Notes: a model not told the origin generated them from the letters alone. DNA of 64,000 nt from Pelolinea sp. (GCA_012797975.1 JAAZOD010000026.1:115000-178999), one strand, 5' to 3'; shown: positions 1-8,787, counted from the stretch's first letter. Numbers and translations: made by a program.

Positions 1-1119
1 AGCGATGAGGAGATCTACCTGGTGAGCGATATTTACCCGGATATGTTCCTCAATCTTACCAATAATCCGGGCAATGATCGCAACCCTGATTGGCCGGCAA
101 ATTGTGGATCTGGAAATACGGTGACCGATTCGCAGCCGCAAGTGACGGAAAATAACGAAGTTGCTGAAACTGAAACACAACCACTCAAAGACCCCAAAGA
201 TATCATTATTGGTTATGGGGGAGATGACCAGTGGGAGCCGCAGAAAAAAGAGGATTTCCAGAAAGCATGTAGTGAATTGGGCATCCAGTGTGTGGTCGGC
301 GATATGAACCAATTAATTGAACAGGGAGTAGATGCCATAATACAAAATTCAAATTATTGGACTGTAGCTGGTTTGTTCCCCGATGTTCAAAATGCCAAGG
401 AAAAAGGTATCCCTGTGTTCATCTTGAACGCCGATTCAAACATCGATGGTGCGTATAGTATTTCAATCGATCACAAAGAATGGGCGACGATCGGTTTGGA
501 ATGGATGGCTGAAAAGATGGGAGGAGAGGGTGATTTCATCTATGTCAACCCCGGATTCGCCAATGTCCATTCCACAGCCATTGAAGAGATGCTGGCGAAG
601 TATCCCGGAATTGATGTGGTAGATAGCAGGATAGAAAAATATGATGCGCACGCACAGCTCCGATCAGATGTCGCCAATTTCGTTGCCAGTTATCCGGATC
701 TCAAGATGATCTGGTCTGATTCTGAATTGATGCAGGTGGTATGGGGAGTGCAAGATGCGGGAATTCCTGCGAAAGACTGGCCGCTGTTTTTATGTGATGC
801 AACGAAAGAAGGTTTGGATACCTGGAGAAATTTATTGGAGAGGGACTCGAATTTTGATTGTATCGCTGTTATCAATCCGCCAGGTATTGCCTATGATGCG
901 GTTTATGCGGCGTATTATCTACTGAGCGGCTATACAATTGATGAATCTGCGCTCGGTGGTGATTATGGCAGAATGCTGCCGGTCAATATTCCGGTGGTGA
1001 CCAAAGCCAATTTTCAAGAATGGTGGGCAACCGTTGAAAAAGAGGATATCGAGTGGAGTACTGTCTTGGACCAGTTTATGACACCACAAGAGATCAAGGA
1101 AGCATGGTTTCTTGATTGA
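1..1119 (+). CDS. Sugar-type periplasmic binding protein (Peripla_BP_4 family), 5'-truncated by window edge
   Basis: The frame is open from base 1, so the true start lies outside the window. The GTG at 22 has no signal peptide behind it and is probably internal. From about residue 60 (KDIIIGYGG) the protein has the alternating strand/helix pattern of ribose- or LacI-type substrate-binding proteins: an N-lobe ending near IPVFILNAD, a hinge, and a C-lobe with DLKMIWSDSELM and a late ITMATN-like segment replaced by VNIPVVTKAN. The family binds sugars outside the membrane for ABC uptake. The first 60 residues (NNPGNDRNPDW, then an acidic Gln/Thr/Glu-rich linker) do not belong to that fold and may be the end of an upstream domain. 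No permease or ATPase gene follows. The family call is fairly secure; the ligand is unknown. Confidence 0.7.
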   Translation, partial: SDEEIYLVSDIYPDMFLNLTNNPGNDRNPDWPANCGSGNTVTDSQPQVTENNEVAETETQPLKDPKDIIIGYGGDDQWEPQKKEDFQKACSELGIQCVVGDMNQLIEQGVDAIIQNSNYWTVAGLFPDVQNAKEKGIPVFILNADSNIDGAYSISIDHKEWATIGLEWMAEKMGGEGDFIYVNPGFANVHSTAIEEMLAKYPGIDVVDSRIEKYDAHAQLRSDVANFVASYPDLKMIWSDSELMQVVWGVQDAGIPAKDWPLFLCDATKEGLDTWRNLLERDSNFDCIAVINPPGIAYDAVYAAYYLLSGYTIDESALGGDYGRMLPVNIPVVTKANFQEWWATVEKEDIEWSTVLDQFMTPQEIKEAWFLD

Positions 1120-1177
1120 TCGGAAACAATAGGGGCAGACTCTTTTACCATGCAGGTACAACAGTGGGGGAGATGAT

Positions 1178-1206
1178 CTAAAACGACCAATGATTGGTCG
1201 TTTTAG
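1178..1206 (+). terminator. Intrinsic terminator after the binding protein gene
   Basis: A perfect 13-bp inverted repeat (ctaaaacgaccaa / ttggtcgttttag) with a 3-nt loop. Its right arm ends in a T-rich stretch. It lies 59 nt past the stop codon of the binding protein gene and separates that gene from the aminotransferase. Confidence 0.7.
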
Positions 1207-1328
1207 TTTAATAAAAAAGGTGGTTTCTGATCAGGAAGGCAAGATCGTTATTGCTATTCATGATGGATGAAAGGTCAGCAGATTCGAAGATTCAAGTAGA
1301 ATAGGATTATTTGAGGAATTGAGGTGGC

Positions 1329-2483
1329 ATGGCTGAAAACTTTGATGTTCTCCTTGATCGAAAACGTAGCGATTCGATAAAATGGAATGTATTTCCTGAG
1401 GATGTTCTGCCCATGTGGGTGGCAGACATGGATTTTCTTTCACCACCAGCGGTCATCGACGCATTAACCCGGCGTGTAGGACATGGCGTTTTTGGTTATG
1501 CTGCTGAGCCGGAAGATCTGCAGGAAGTGGTCATTCGTTGGGTAGCGGATCAATATAAAATGCAGGTGGAACCCCAGCACCTGTTGTTTGTTCCGGGTGT
1601 GGTAACGGGGTTGAATCTGGCAAGCCGAGCTTTTCTTTCCCCCGCTGAGGGGTTGATGTTTCAACCTCCCATTTATCCACCCTTCTTTGAGATTGGCAGA
1701 CATACCGGTGTGGAAAGTCATACGGTTGACCTGATGCGGAATTCCGATGGCTTCTACTCGATCGATTTTGAAGCATTGGAGAAGGGTGTTCGACCCAACA
1801 CAAGAATGTTCCTGCTGTGCAATCCGCATAACCCGGTGGGAAGGGTATTTACACAAAAAGAATTGGAACAGATCGCAGATTTTTGTTTGCGCCACCGTCT
1901 GCTGCTTTGTTCGGATGAGATCCATTGCGATATCATCTACCCGGGCAGCACCCACATTCCGGTGATGTCGCTGGGAAATGAGATTGCACAACACACGATC
2001 ATGTTGATCGCTCCCAGCAAAACATTCAATATTGCCGGATTAGGTTTTTCAGTGATGATAATCAAAAATGAAGAGATAATGACAAGAATGAAAAGGACCT
2101 TCAGCGGTATCTTGCCACATCCTGATCTGCTGGCAGTCCAGGCCGCCCGTGCGGCGTACTTAGAGGGAAAACCCTGGCTGCAAGAATTGCTGACATATCT
2201 TAAGGGAAATCGCGATTATCTGTACGATTTTGTGAATGCGGAGTTTTCCGGCATCTCCATGACGAAGCCGGAAGGGACATTCCTGGCATGGTTGGATTGC
2301 CGCAGAATGCCATTTGGAAAAGATCCTTTTACTTTCTTTCTGAAAAATGCAAAAGTAGGATTGAATAATGGCATCGATTTTGGGTTGGCTGGTGAAGGTT
2401 TTGTTCGACTGAATTATGCCTGCCCGCGCAGCGTATTGGAAGAAGGACTTGCCAGGATGAAACAAGCGATGAAAGGAATGTAA
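1329..2483 (+). CDS. PatB/MalY-type PLP-dependent C-S lyase or aminotransferase
   Basis: A 384-residue fold-type I PLP enzyme of the MalY/PatB group (cystathionine beta-lyase-like), which cleaves C-S bonds in cystathionine or cysteine conjugates or acts as an aminotransferase. The diagnostic N-terminus is present: DRKRSDSIKW, then LPMWVADMDF. NPHNPVGRVF, SDEIHCDI and the PLP-lysine region APSKTFNIAGLG follow in the expected order. Length is typical. The ATG has a GAGG just upstream. The gene stands between a terminator and the DUF218 gene, which starts 26 nt after it, so the two may be cotranscribed. The family is secure; the exact substrate is not. Confidence 0.85.
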   Translation: MAENFDVLLDRKRSDSIKWNVFPEDVLPMWVADMDFLSPPAVIDALTRRVGHGVFGYAAEPEDLQEVVIRWVADQYKMQVEPQHLLFVPGVVTGLNLASRAFLSPAEGLMFQPPIYPPFFEIGRHTGVESHTVDLMRNSDGFYSIDFEALEKGVRPNTRMFLLCNPHNPVGRVFTQKELEQIADFCLRHRLLLCSDEIHCDIIYPGSTHIPVMSLGNEIAQHTIMLIAPSKTFNIAGLGFSVMIIKNEEIMTRMKRTFSGILPHPDLLAVQAARAAYLEGKPWLQELLTYLKGNRDYLYDFVNAEFSGISMTKPEGTFLAWLDCRRMPFGKDPFTFFLKNAKVGLNNGIDFGLAGEGFVRLNYACPRSVLEEGLARMKQAMKGM

Positions 2484-2508
2484 TTCTTCTGATAAGATAA
2501 TCCAAAAG

Positions 2509-3135
2509 ATGAAGGCACGAGTGAGAACAGAAACCAAAAAGAAGAAAAAGAATACCGCGCAAAGAATTTTGATCACTGTGGTGATCCTCTTTATCTGTTT
2601 GTTTATTCTCAGAGCCATGGGTTCTTACCTGATCGTTTCCAATGAGTTGGAATATGCGAATGCCATCGTTGTCTTAAGCGGTGGTGACGAAAGCCGCATG
2701 CAGGAAGCGCTGGAACTTTATAACCAGAACTATTCCAACCTGATCATTCTCACCGAAACCGGCGATGTGGTGGAAGGGTATGACTATTTGCACAGTTTTG
2801 ACATGCGCATTGAACTGCTCAACAATGGTGTGCCCAGTGGAAACATCCTGCTGACCGATCAAACTGTCACCAGCACGCAAGAAGAGGCCGAAGCGGTAAA
2901 ACAGCTGCTCACCAGCCGTCAACTGGTATCTTGCATCGTGGTGACCGATCCCTATCATACCCGGCGCGCCTATGCCATCTTCAAAGATGTTTTTGCCGAT
3001 ACGGGCATCAAGGTTATGATCCACCCCACTTCACCCCACTGGTTTAGTGCAAATACATGGTTTTTAAAGATAAAAGGTTGGCATTTTGTGATCCTGGAGT
3101 ATATAAAATATCTTTCCTACATATTGGGCAAATAG
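2509..3135 (+). CDS. YdcF/SanA-like DUF218 membrane protein
   Basis: A 208-residue protein with a Lys/Arg-rich N-terminus (ETKKKKKNTAQR), one membrane segment at about residues 17-37, and a DUF218 domain outside the membrane. The DUF218 signature is visible: AIVVLSGGDESRMQEA, LIILTETGD, a TVTSTQEEAEAV stretch and VVTDPYHTRRA. Members are linked to cell-envelope barrier functions and vancomycin sensitivity in enterobacteria, but the biochemical activity is unknown. It follows the PatB-like gene by 26 nt. The Shine-Dalgarno sequence is weak (aaaag), so expression may depend on coupling to the gene before it. Confidence 0.8.
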   Translation: MKARVRTETKKKKKNTAQRILITVVILFICLFILRAMGSYLIVSNELEYANAIVVLSGGDESRMQEALELYNQNYSNLIILTETGDVVEGYDYLHSFDMRIELLNNGVPSGNILLTDQTVTSTQEEAEAVKQLLTSRQLVSCIVVTDPYHTRRAYAIFKDVFADTGIKVMIHPTSPHWFSANTWFLKIKGWHFVILEYIKYLSYILGK

Positions 3136-3198
3136 TGATTGAAAAACTCTCAATGCGGTAAGGGTTGCCAGGTATAATTATTCCTCAAGGATAGTTTC

Positions 3199-3849
3199 AT
3201 GCGGATGCGGAATCTCTTTTTTATTAGTTTGATTTTCACCCTGTGCATTCTTCTGACCGGCTGCTACAGCCGTTTCCCTTCGGATTATCAGTCAGGGGAA
3301 TTGTTGATGGTGGATGATTTTTCCTCACCCAACTTTGAATGGGATGTGTGGAAGAGAGCGGATGGATCGACGGTAGGTTACTATCAAGAAGGATTGGTCT
3401 TCATCATTAACTCTCCCAATACCGATTATGTCAGCACGTTGAACAGCACCTATTCCGATGTTCATGAAGAGGTGATTGCAGATAATCTTAATGGATTGAT
3501 GAACAATGGTTTCGGGATGATATGCCGCTATCAGGATGATTCCAACTACTATGCTTTTCTGGTCTCCTCTGATGGCTATTATGGTATTTTGAGGATCCTC
3601 TATGGTGGTTATGCGGTCCTGAACGGTGGCGAATTGCAATATTCCGAGATCATCTCTCAAGGAAAGGGCACTAATCATATCCGCGCGGATTGCATCGGAA
3701 ACCAGCTAACCTTATATGTAAATAATGTGTTGCTGGCGCAGGTGCATGATGATGTGTTCTCCGAAGGGCGCATTGGATTGCTCGCCAGTTCCTTTGAAGA
3801 ACCCGGCGTGGCAATCCTGTTCGATAACTTCACAGCGGTTTATCCATAA
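3199..3849 (+). CDS. Secreted lipoprotein with LamG/concanavalin-like beta-sandwich domain
   Basis: A 216-residue protein with a signal peptide ending in the lipobox LLTGC (Cys22), so a membrane-anchored lipoprotein is predicted. The mature part (DDFSSPNFEWDVW, then GMICRYQDDSNYYAFLVSSD, then ITLYVNN-like and FDNFTAVYP) matches the beta-sandwich seen in DUF1080/LamG-type proteins and in two paralogues near 43-45 kb of this window. Such domains may bind carbohydrate, but no ligand can be read from the sequence. A TATAAT hexamer at 3173-3178 lies 21 nt before the ATG and could be the -10 box of its own promoter. mtaB starts one base after its stop. Confidence 0.65.
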   Translation: MRMRNLFFISLIFTLCILLTGCYSRFPSDYQSGELLMVDDFSSPNFEWDVWKRADGSTVGYYQEGLVFIINSPNTDYVSTLNSTYSDVHEEVIADNLNGLMNNGFGMICRYQDDSNYYAFLVSSDGYYGILRILYGGYAVLNGGELQYSEIISQGKGTNHIRADCIGNQLTLYVNNVLLAQVHDDVFSEGRIGLLASSFEEPGVAILFDNFTAVYP

Positions 3850-3850
3850 G

Positions 3851-5134
3851 ATGAAAATATTTTTGGGGTTTGTTGGATGCCGCCTCAACCAGAGTGAATT
3901 AGAAATACTGGCAGCCGATTTGCGTTCTGCAGGGCATGAAATTGTGGCAGATGCGCAACAAGCTCAAGCAGCCATCATTAATTCCTGTACGGTGACCGCA
4001 GCAGCCGATGCGGATTCGCGCCAGATGGTCCACCGATTGCAACGGCTGGGGGTGCAGAAAATATATTTGACCGGATGTTGGGTTTCAGTACAAAACCAGG
4101 ATGACCAGCCGTTCCCTGAAGGTGTGATCCTCGTTCACAATTTGGACAAAATGAAAATCCCATCCCTTTTCTTTTGCAACACAGCCGAAACACAATTGGG
4201 CAGGGCAGCACGTATTCCTCTGCCTGGTAAAGCCAGGCGCACCCGCGCGTTCATCAAAGTGCAGGAAGGATGCGATTACCACTGCACATTCTGCATCACG
4301 CGCATCGCCAGAGGAAGGAGTATCAGCCGCCCCCTTGAACAGATCATGCAAGATATCCAATCTGCCATTCAAGCGGATGTGAAAGAGGTGGTGCTCAGCG
4401 GCACACAACTGGGGGGTTGGGGAAAAGACCTTCCGGAAAAAAGAACGATCGCTTATCTGGTTGGCGCCATTCTGGAGCAAACCAATATCCCGCAGGTGCG
4501 TTTGAGTTCCATTGAACCGTGGGATATTCAATCTGATTTTCTACCCTTGCTGACCAATCCCCGTTTTTGTGCTCATCTGCACCTTCCGCTTCAATCGGGT
4601 TCGCTGTCTACATTGAAACGTATGGGAAGGAGCATGCACCCCGAAGAATATTCTTCTCTTGTGCAGAAAATTCGATCACTGAATCCGGACATTGCGATCA
4701 CCACCGATGTGGTGGTCGGGTTCCCGGGTGAAGATGATTTGGAATTTTCAGAAAGTCTGTCTTTTGTGAGAAATATGGAATTTGCCGGCGGGCATGTGTT
4801 TCGCTACTCGTTGCGGACTGGCACTCCTGCCGCCAGCTATCCGAATCAGGTGGATGGGCTTGAAAAAAGAGCACGCAATGGGAGCATGCGTTCCGTCTTG
4901 CAGGAATCTGCGAAACGATATCGAGCCAGATTTGTCAACCGAATGGTTCCGGTGTTGTGGGAGAAGGGTCAGCGATCAGGTGCTGAGGGATGGATCATGG
5001 AAGGGCTTTCGACCAATTACATCCAGGTGCAGGCAGCATCTGCCATGGATTTATGGAATACACTCTCTCGGGTAAAACTGAAAGAAGATCATGGTGCGTG
5101 TATGATCGGAGAAATTTGCCAGGACAATCGCTAA
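3851..5134 (+). CDS. mtaB: tRNA (N6-threonylcarbamoyladenosine-37 C2)-methylthiotransferase MtaB
   Basis: A 427-residue radical-SAM methylthiotransferase that converts t6A37 to ms2t6A37 in tRNAs reading ANN codons. The N-terminal UPF0004 domain carries three Fe-S cysteines (FVGCRLNQ, INSCTVT, TGCWV). The radical-SAM cluster motif is CDYHCTFC, followed by SGTQLGGWG, the MtaB-type variant. A C-terminal TRAM-like domain is probable. The frame is open upstream to 3725 inside the lipoprotein gene, but MKIFLGFVGC is the standard family N-terminus and its ATG lies one base after the upstream stop, so 3851 is used and translation is likely coupled. Identity is confident. Confidence 0.9.
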   Translation: MKIFLGFVGCRLNQSELEILAADLRSAGHEIVADAQQAQAAIINSCTVTAAADADSRQMVHRLQRLGVQKIYLTGCWVSVQNQDDQPFPEGVILVHNLDKMKIPSLFFCNTAETQLGRAARIPLPGKARRTRAFIKVQEGCDYHCTFCITRIARGRSISRPLEQIMQDIQSAIQADVKEVVLSGTQLGGWGKDLPEKRTIAYLVGAILEQTNIPQVRLSSIEPWDIQSDFLPLLTNPRFCAHLHLPLQSGSLSTLKRMGRSMHPEEYSSLVQKIRSLNPDIAITTDVVVGFPGEDDLEFSESLSFVRNMEFAGGHVFRYSLRTGTPAASYPNQVDGLEKRARNGSMRSVLQESAKRYRARFVNRMVPVLWEKGQRSGAEGWIMEGLSTNYIQVQAASAMDLWNTLSRVKLKEDHGACMIGEICQDNR

Positions 5135-5220
5135 ACCATCTGCAACACGAATTTGCCATTATGGTATAATTTTCCCGCTATATCAAAGAAATCAATCGCT
5201 AGAAGAAGAGGAATCGAAAC

Positions 5221-5391
5221 ATGCCGAAAAGGACATACCAACCACGTATACGAAAGCGCGTTCGTGTTCATGGTTTCAGACAACGCATGGCCACTGCTAA
5301 TGGCAGAAAAGTTTTAAAAAGAAGAATGGCCCGCGGCCGCCATAATTTAGCAGTGTCCAAAAACAATCATGTCAAAAATGTGCGCTGGTAG
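5221..5391 (+). CDS. rpmH: Ribosomal protein L34 (bL34), extended form
   Basis: A 56-residue basic protein. [15 protein letters not shown] and [14 protein letters not shown] are the L34 hallmark. Bacterial L34 is usually 44-47 residues; this one has an N-terminal MP and about ten extra C-terminal residues ([11 protein letters not shown]). A purine-rich gaagaggaa precedes the ATG. TATAAT at 5165-5170 is a likely -10 box for the rpmH-rnpA-yidD unit. It sits 46 bp before rnpA, the classical order. In many bacteria dnaA lies just upstream; here mtaB is there instead. Confidence 0.95.
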   Translation: MPKRTYQPRIRKRVRVHGFRQRMATANGRKVLKRRMARGRHNLAVSKNNHVKNVRW

Positions 5392-5436
5392 ATCAGAGAT
5401 CGTTTTTGATCTTCAATAATTTCGCTTGAGTTTTGA

Positions 5437-5781
5437 GTGAACCGAAAATTCCGTCTTACAAAGAGTGCGGACTTTAAAAAGGTAAAAGATTCTGGCAGGG
5501 TATTTTTTCACCCGATCGTGAAAATGGCAGTTCACAGCAACGAACTACCTTATTCACGGTTTGCGGTGATAACCAGTAAAATAATAGGGAATGCAGTAGA
5601 AAGAAATCGTTGCAAACGAAGAATGAAGGCTGTTTTAAGTCTTTTAGAAAGTAATTGCGAATCTGGCTGGGATATTATTTTCATCATCCGAAAAGATTTC
5701 AGGCATTCAAATTCAAGCGAAATACAGGCGGTCGTGAAAGATCTGTTTCATCAGGCTGGCTTGTTTAAAATAAAAGAATGA
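5437..5781 (+). CDS. rnpA: Ribonuclease P protein component
   Basis: A 114-residue basic protein that binds RNase P RNA and helps mature tRNA 5' ends. It has the family N-terminus [15 protein letters not shown] and the RNR-type motif as [10 protein letters not shown] (the usual form is RNRIKR). It starts with GTG at 5437. It sits between rpmH and yidD as in most bacteria and ends 4 nt before yidD. The identification is secure from both sequence and gene order. Confidence 0.95.
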   Translation: MNRKFRLTKSADFKKVKDSGRVFFHPIVKMAVHSNELPYSRFAVITSKIIGNAVERNRCKRRMKAVLSLLESNCESGWDIIFIIRKDFRHSNSSEIQAVVKDLFHQAGLFKIKE

Positions 5782-5785
5782 AGGT

Positions 5786-6067
5786 ATGAGCGTAGAAGCA
5801 AATCAGTCTCAGGAACCATCTTTGCATGATGTGAAGATAACAATCTGGACATTTCCTCGATATATTATCTTGTTCTTGATCCGCGTCTACCAAAAAACGA
5901 TCTCCCCAGCATTGCCGGCCAATACCTGCCGATTTTATCCAACCTGTTCACAGTATGCATATCAAGCAATTTTCCGCTATGGAGTTTGGAAAGGTGGTTA
6001 TTTAGCAATTCATCGATTGATCCGCTGTAATCCTTTCAATGAGGGCGGATATGATCCCGTGCCATAG
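5786..6067 (+). CDS. yidD: Membrane protein insertion efficiency factor YidD
   Basis: A 93-residue protein of the Haemolysin/DUF37 family. The core is intact: [20 protein letters not shown], then YPTCSQYA and the [18 protein letters not shown] ending. YidD helps YidC insert inner-membrane proteins and lies at the membrane surface through an amphipathic helix. The N-terminal 20 residues are a non-conserved extension. It follows rnpA by 4 nt and is followed by a lipoprotein gene placed between it and yidC, where yidC would normally come next. Confidence 0.92.
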   Translation: MSVEANQSQEPSLHDVKITIWTFPRYIILFLIRVYQKTISPALPANTCRFYPTCSQYAYQAIFRYGVWKGGYLAIHRLIRCNPFNEGGYDPVP

Positions 6068-6093
6068 GAGAAAAAATAAATTTAGGTGAAAAA

Positions 6094-7218
6094 ATGAAAA
6101 AAAATATTGCGATCACAGTACTTTTGATTTTGGTCATTGCAGGTGCGCTGACTGGGTGCACTTCTAATGTTGGGGCGTCTTCCAGTTGGCCAGGCCTTGC
6201 GGTGGGCGATAACCTGGCAGTAGTCTCATACGGGTATCAGCTTTATGCGTTGAACATCCAAAATGGAAGCAAGACATGGGTTTTTCCGGCGGAGCAGAAT
6301 TCTAAGGTCATTTTCTATGCCCCGGTTGAATTTGCTGAGAATGCGGTCATCGCCGGCGATTATGCCAATCATCTCTATGCTGTGAACACCAGCAACGGTT
6401 TGCTAAAATGGCAGTTCGATGGGGCAAAAAGCCGTTATGTAGCCAGCGCTTTTTATAAAAACGGTTATACCTATGCACCGAACGCCGACAAGAAATTGTA
6501 CGTGCTCGATCAGAATGGAATCCTGCAGTGGGTCTTTGAAACCGCAGGCGCAAACTGGTCAAAACCGGTTGCCGATGACCAGTATCTCTATCTGGCGTCT
6601 ATGGACCACCACGTTTATGCATTGAATTTGACTTATGCAGTTTCTGACCTGACGGCAGATGAGGATGGAACCAAAAACGTGGTTGCCGAACCAGTTTGGG
6701 AGACAGATCTGGGTACCGCGATCGTATCTGACCCTCTATTGGCAGATGGTTTTCTGTACGTGGGTACAATTGACGGAAAGATGTTCAAGATCAACGCCGG
6801 CACAGGTGAAATCGCCTGGAAATATGAAGGTGAAACCAAGATTAAAAGCATTTGGACCAAACCGGTGATCCTTGATGGCGCAGTTTTCTTTGCTACCGAG
6901 GACGGCAATATTTACGCTTTGGATGTTGAAACGGGAACACCTGTTTGGAATGCTCCTATTTCAACCGGTTCCCAGATTGTTGCCAGCGGTGTGATAATAA
7001 ATGGTACGATTGGCTTTGGAACATTAGCTGGAAATTTGGTGATTGTCGATAAAAACCAAACAACTTCACCATCCATTAGTCGTGAAGGCGCCATTTATTC
7101 GACCCCTATCTATAAAGATGGAAAGCTCTATCTGATGATGGTGAATGGCGAAAAGCTGGTTTATGCCTTGGATGAGAATGGTCGTGAATTTTGGTCGTTT
7201 TCTACAGAGAATAAATAG
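6094..7218 (+). CDS. PQQ-like beta-propeller lipoprotein (BamB-like repeats)
   Basis: A 374-residue lipoprotein with lipobox ALTGC (Cys22). The body is a series of PQQ-type propeller blades of the pattern xLYALNxxxGxxxW: LYALNIQNGSKTWVF, LYAVNTSNGLLKWQF, LYVLDQNGILQWVF, MFKINAGTGEIAWKY, IYALDVETGTPVWNA. These blades form a seven- or eight-bladed protein-interaction propeller, as in outer-membrane BamB; no catalytic PQQ site is evident. It lies between yidD and yidC, 14 nt before yidC, so it is probably in the same transcript. An envelope assembly role is possible but is only an inference from position. Confidence 0.8.
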   Translation: MKKNIAITVLLILVIAGALTGCTSNVGASSSWPGLAVGDNLAVVSYGYQLYALNIQNGSKTWVFPAEQNSKVIFYAPVEFAENAVIAGDYANHLYAVNTSNGLLKWQFDGAKSRYVASAFYKNGYTYAPNADKKLYVLDQNGILQWVFETAGANWSKPVADDQYLYLASMDHHVYALNLTYAVSDLTADEDGTKNVVAEPVWETDLGTAIVSDPLLADGFLYVGTIDGKMFKINAGTGEIAWKYEGETKIKSIWTKPVILDGAVFFATEDGNIYALDVETGTPVWNAPISTGSQIVASGVIINGTIGFGTLAGNLVIVDKNQTTSPSISREGAIYSTPIYKDGKLYLMMVNGEKLVYALDENGREFWSFSTENK

Positions 7219-7232
7219 AAAAGGAAGAAGCC

Positions 7233-8045
7233 ATGTGGGATTCACTTATCATCAAACCGTTTATTAATACTTTACTGTTGATCTATAACCTGACGGGTGA
7301 AAATTTTGGCATTGCCATCATTGTTTTTACCATCCTGGTTAAATTGATCACCCATCCTTTGATCGCACGCCAGATCAAAAGCTCTGCAGCTTTGCAAGAT
7401 CTTCAAAAAGATGAAGAATATCTTGAAATGCAGAAGAAATATAAGAACGATAAAGAACGGCTTGCCCAAGCGCAGATGGACCTGTATAAGAAGAAAGGGA
7501 TCAAACCATTCGCCTCCTGCCTGCCCACCTTACTTCAATTCCCGATCATTATCGGTCTATACCAAAGCATCATTCAGACCATGGGAACGGCACCGCTGCA
7601 GGTGTTCAACCTGGTATCCAAGATCGGAATGGGAATGGCAAATTTCTTTTCCTTCATTCCCGGCGTAAAGAATCCCTTTACCTTAATTCCGTTGAATAAT
7701 AATTTCCTGTGGATGGATCTGAGCCAACCGGACAGAGTCTATATCCCGGGCATCTCGTTTGGAATCCCTGTCCTGGCGATCTTCGTTGTGATCACCAGTA
7801 TCATTCAAAATAAACTGATCAACCCGTCAGGCGGCGACCCGCAAGCGAATCAAGCGACCGGCATGATGAACATTTATATGCCATTGTTAATGGGTTGGTT
7901 TGCCTATTCACTTTCATCCGGTTTGGCGCTCTATTTTGCAATTTCCAATGTGCTCAGTTTGCTGCAATATGCGGCATTAGGTCGTGTGAAAATCAAAGAT
8001 CTTTTCAAGAAGAAAGCGGTACCAACTAAAAAGCCATCTGCGTAG
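7233..8045 (+). CDS. yidC: YidC/Oxa1 family membrane protein insertase
   Basis: A 270-residue insertase of the short Gram-positive/Chloroflexota type, without the large periplasmic domain of the proteobacterial protein. The Oxa1 core is visible: NFGIAIIVFTILVKLITHPL, a charged cytoplasmic hairpin (QDLQKDEEYLEMQKKYKNDK), CLPTLLQFPIIIGLY, and two later membrane segments around FGIPVLAIFVV and MPLLMGWFAYS. An arginine at about residue 50 (LIARQIK) corresponds to the conserved hydrophilic-groove arginine region. Unlike lipoprotein-type YidCs there is no lipobox. A C-terminal basic tail could touch the ribosome. aggaag precedes the ATG. Confidence 0.93.
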   Translation: MWDSLIIKPFINTLLLIYNLTGENFGIAIIVFTILVKLITHPLIARQIKSSAALQDLQKDEEYLEMQKKYKNDKERLAQAQMDLYKKKGIKPFASCLPTLLQFPIIIGLYQSIIQTMGTAPLQVFNLVSKIGMGMANFFSFIPGVKNPFTLIPLNNNFLWMDLSQPDRVYIPGISFGIPVLAIFVVITSIIQNKLINPSGGDPQANQATGMMNIYMPLLMGWFAYSLSSGLALYFAISNVLSLLQYAALGRVKIKDLFKKKAVPTKKPSA

Positions 8046-8096
8046 GTGGCGTTAAGAATATGTCGTTACCTGAAGAAGATTCATACAAAATGCTTT

Positions 8097-8141
8097 AGTG
8101 GTTTCAACCCCTTCGAAAGAAGGGGTCGTTGGGTTTCCACT
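8097..8141 (+). other. Structured intergenic hairpin between yidC and jag
   Basis: A nested inverted repeat. The inner stem ccccttc/gaagggg (8108-8114 with 8119-8125) closes a GAAA tetraloop, and an outer stem agtgg/ccact (8097-8101 with 8137-8141) encloses it, with a caa/ttg helix between. No T-run follows, so it is not an ordinary terminator. It may be a leader structure for jag, an RNA processing site or an attenuating hairpin. The rest of the 190-bp gap also holds a 12-bp palindrome (agaattaattct, 8150-8161). Confidence 0.4.
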
Positions 8142-8235
8142 TGATTTCTGAGAATTAATTCTGAGGCTCAATTCCAGGATTCGTTTTCAGAAGAAATCCC
8201 TAAAGCGTTACAACGCGAAAGGAAGAAGAGATATT

Positions 8236-8787
8236 ATGGAAGGACAACCTGCTGAAGCGAAATTATCGAATGAAACACCTACATATTTTGACGATGCGGA
8301 AGATAAAATAGAAAAGGCCTGCCAAATGGCACATGAAACACTCACTGACCTGCTCGGAAAGATGAGTATCGATGCCAAAGTGGTTACCCGAATTGTTGAT
8401 CCCGAAGATGATAAAGATCGTCCGATTGTGTTGGCTGATATTTCTGGAAAAGACCTCAGCATTCTGATCGGACGAAAATCGGAAACTTTGAATTCGCTAC
8501 AATACATTACCAGTTTGATCCTTTGTAATGAAGTAGGGGAATGGGTACCTCTGATGGTGGATGTGCAGGGTTACCGCTACCGCCGCGAACGACAGCTCCG
8601 CCAGCTTGCAAGACGGATCGCTGATCAGGTGGTTCAAACCGGGCGAAAACAGGTATTGGAACCAATGCCGGCCAATGAACGCAGGATCATTCACCTTGAA
8701 TTGCGCTACCATCCTTTTGTCACCACCGAAAGTGTTGGCGAGGAACCAAACCGGCGTGCCACTATTTTCCTGAAACCACGCGAATAA
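8236..8787 (+). CDS. jag: Jag/KhpB: KH and R3H domain RNA-binding protein
   Basis: A 183-residue protein. A type II KH domain (KDLSILIGRKSETLNSLQYI, with the GxxG-like IGRKSETL) is followed by an R3H domain with the signature RRERQLRQLARR and MPANERRIIHLELRYHP. In Firmicutes, KhpB/Jag partners with KhpA and binds many transcripts, affecting cell elongation. The N-terminal Jag-N domain is short or replaced by an acidic segment (TPTYFDDAEDKIEKACQ). It follows yidC, the standard arrangement, and has a good ggaagaaga ribosome-binding site. Confidence 0.92.
   Translation: MEGQPAEAKLSNETPTYFDDAEDKIEKACQMAHETLTDLLGKMSIDAKVVTRIVDPEDDKDRPIVLADISGKDLSILIGRKSETLNSLQYITSLILCNEVGEWVPLMVDVQGYRYRRERQLRQLARRIADQVVQTGRKQVLEPMPANERRIIHLELRYHPFVTTESVGEEPNRRATIFLKPRE

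Noticed and set aside
1464..1994. 176-residue minus-strand frame
   Set aside because: Antisense to the conserved core of the PatB-like gene; no family features.
5135..5220. oriC/dnaA boxes upstream of rpmH
   Set aside because: No dnaA gene in the window and no cluster of DnaA boxes (TTATNCACA) was noticed in the 86-bp gap; it holds only a -10-like TATAAT.
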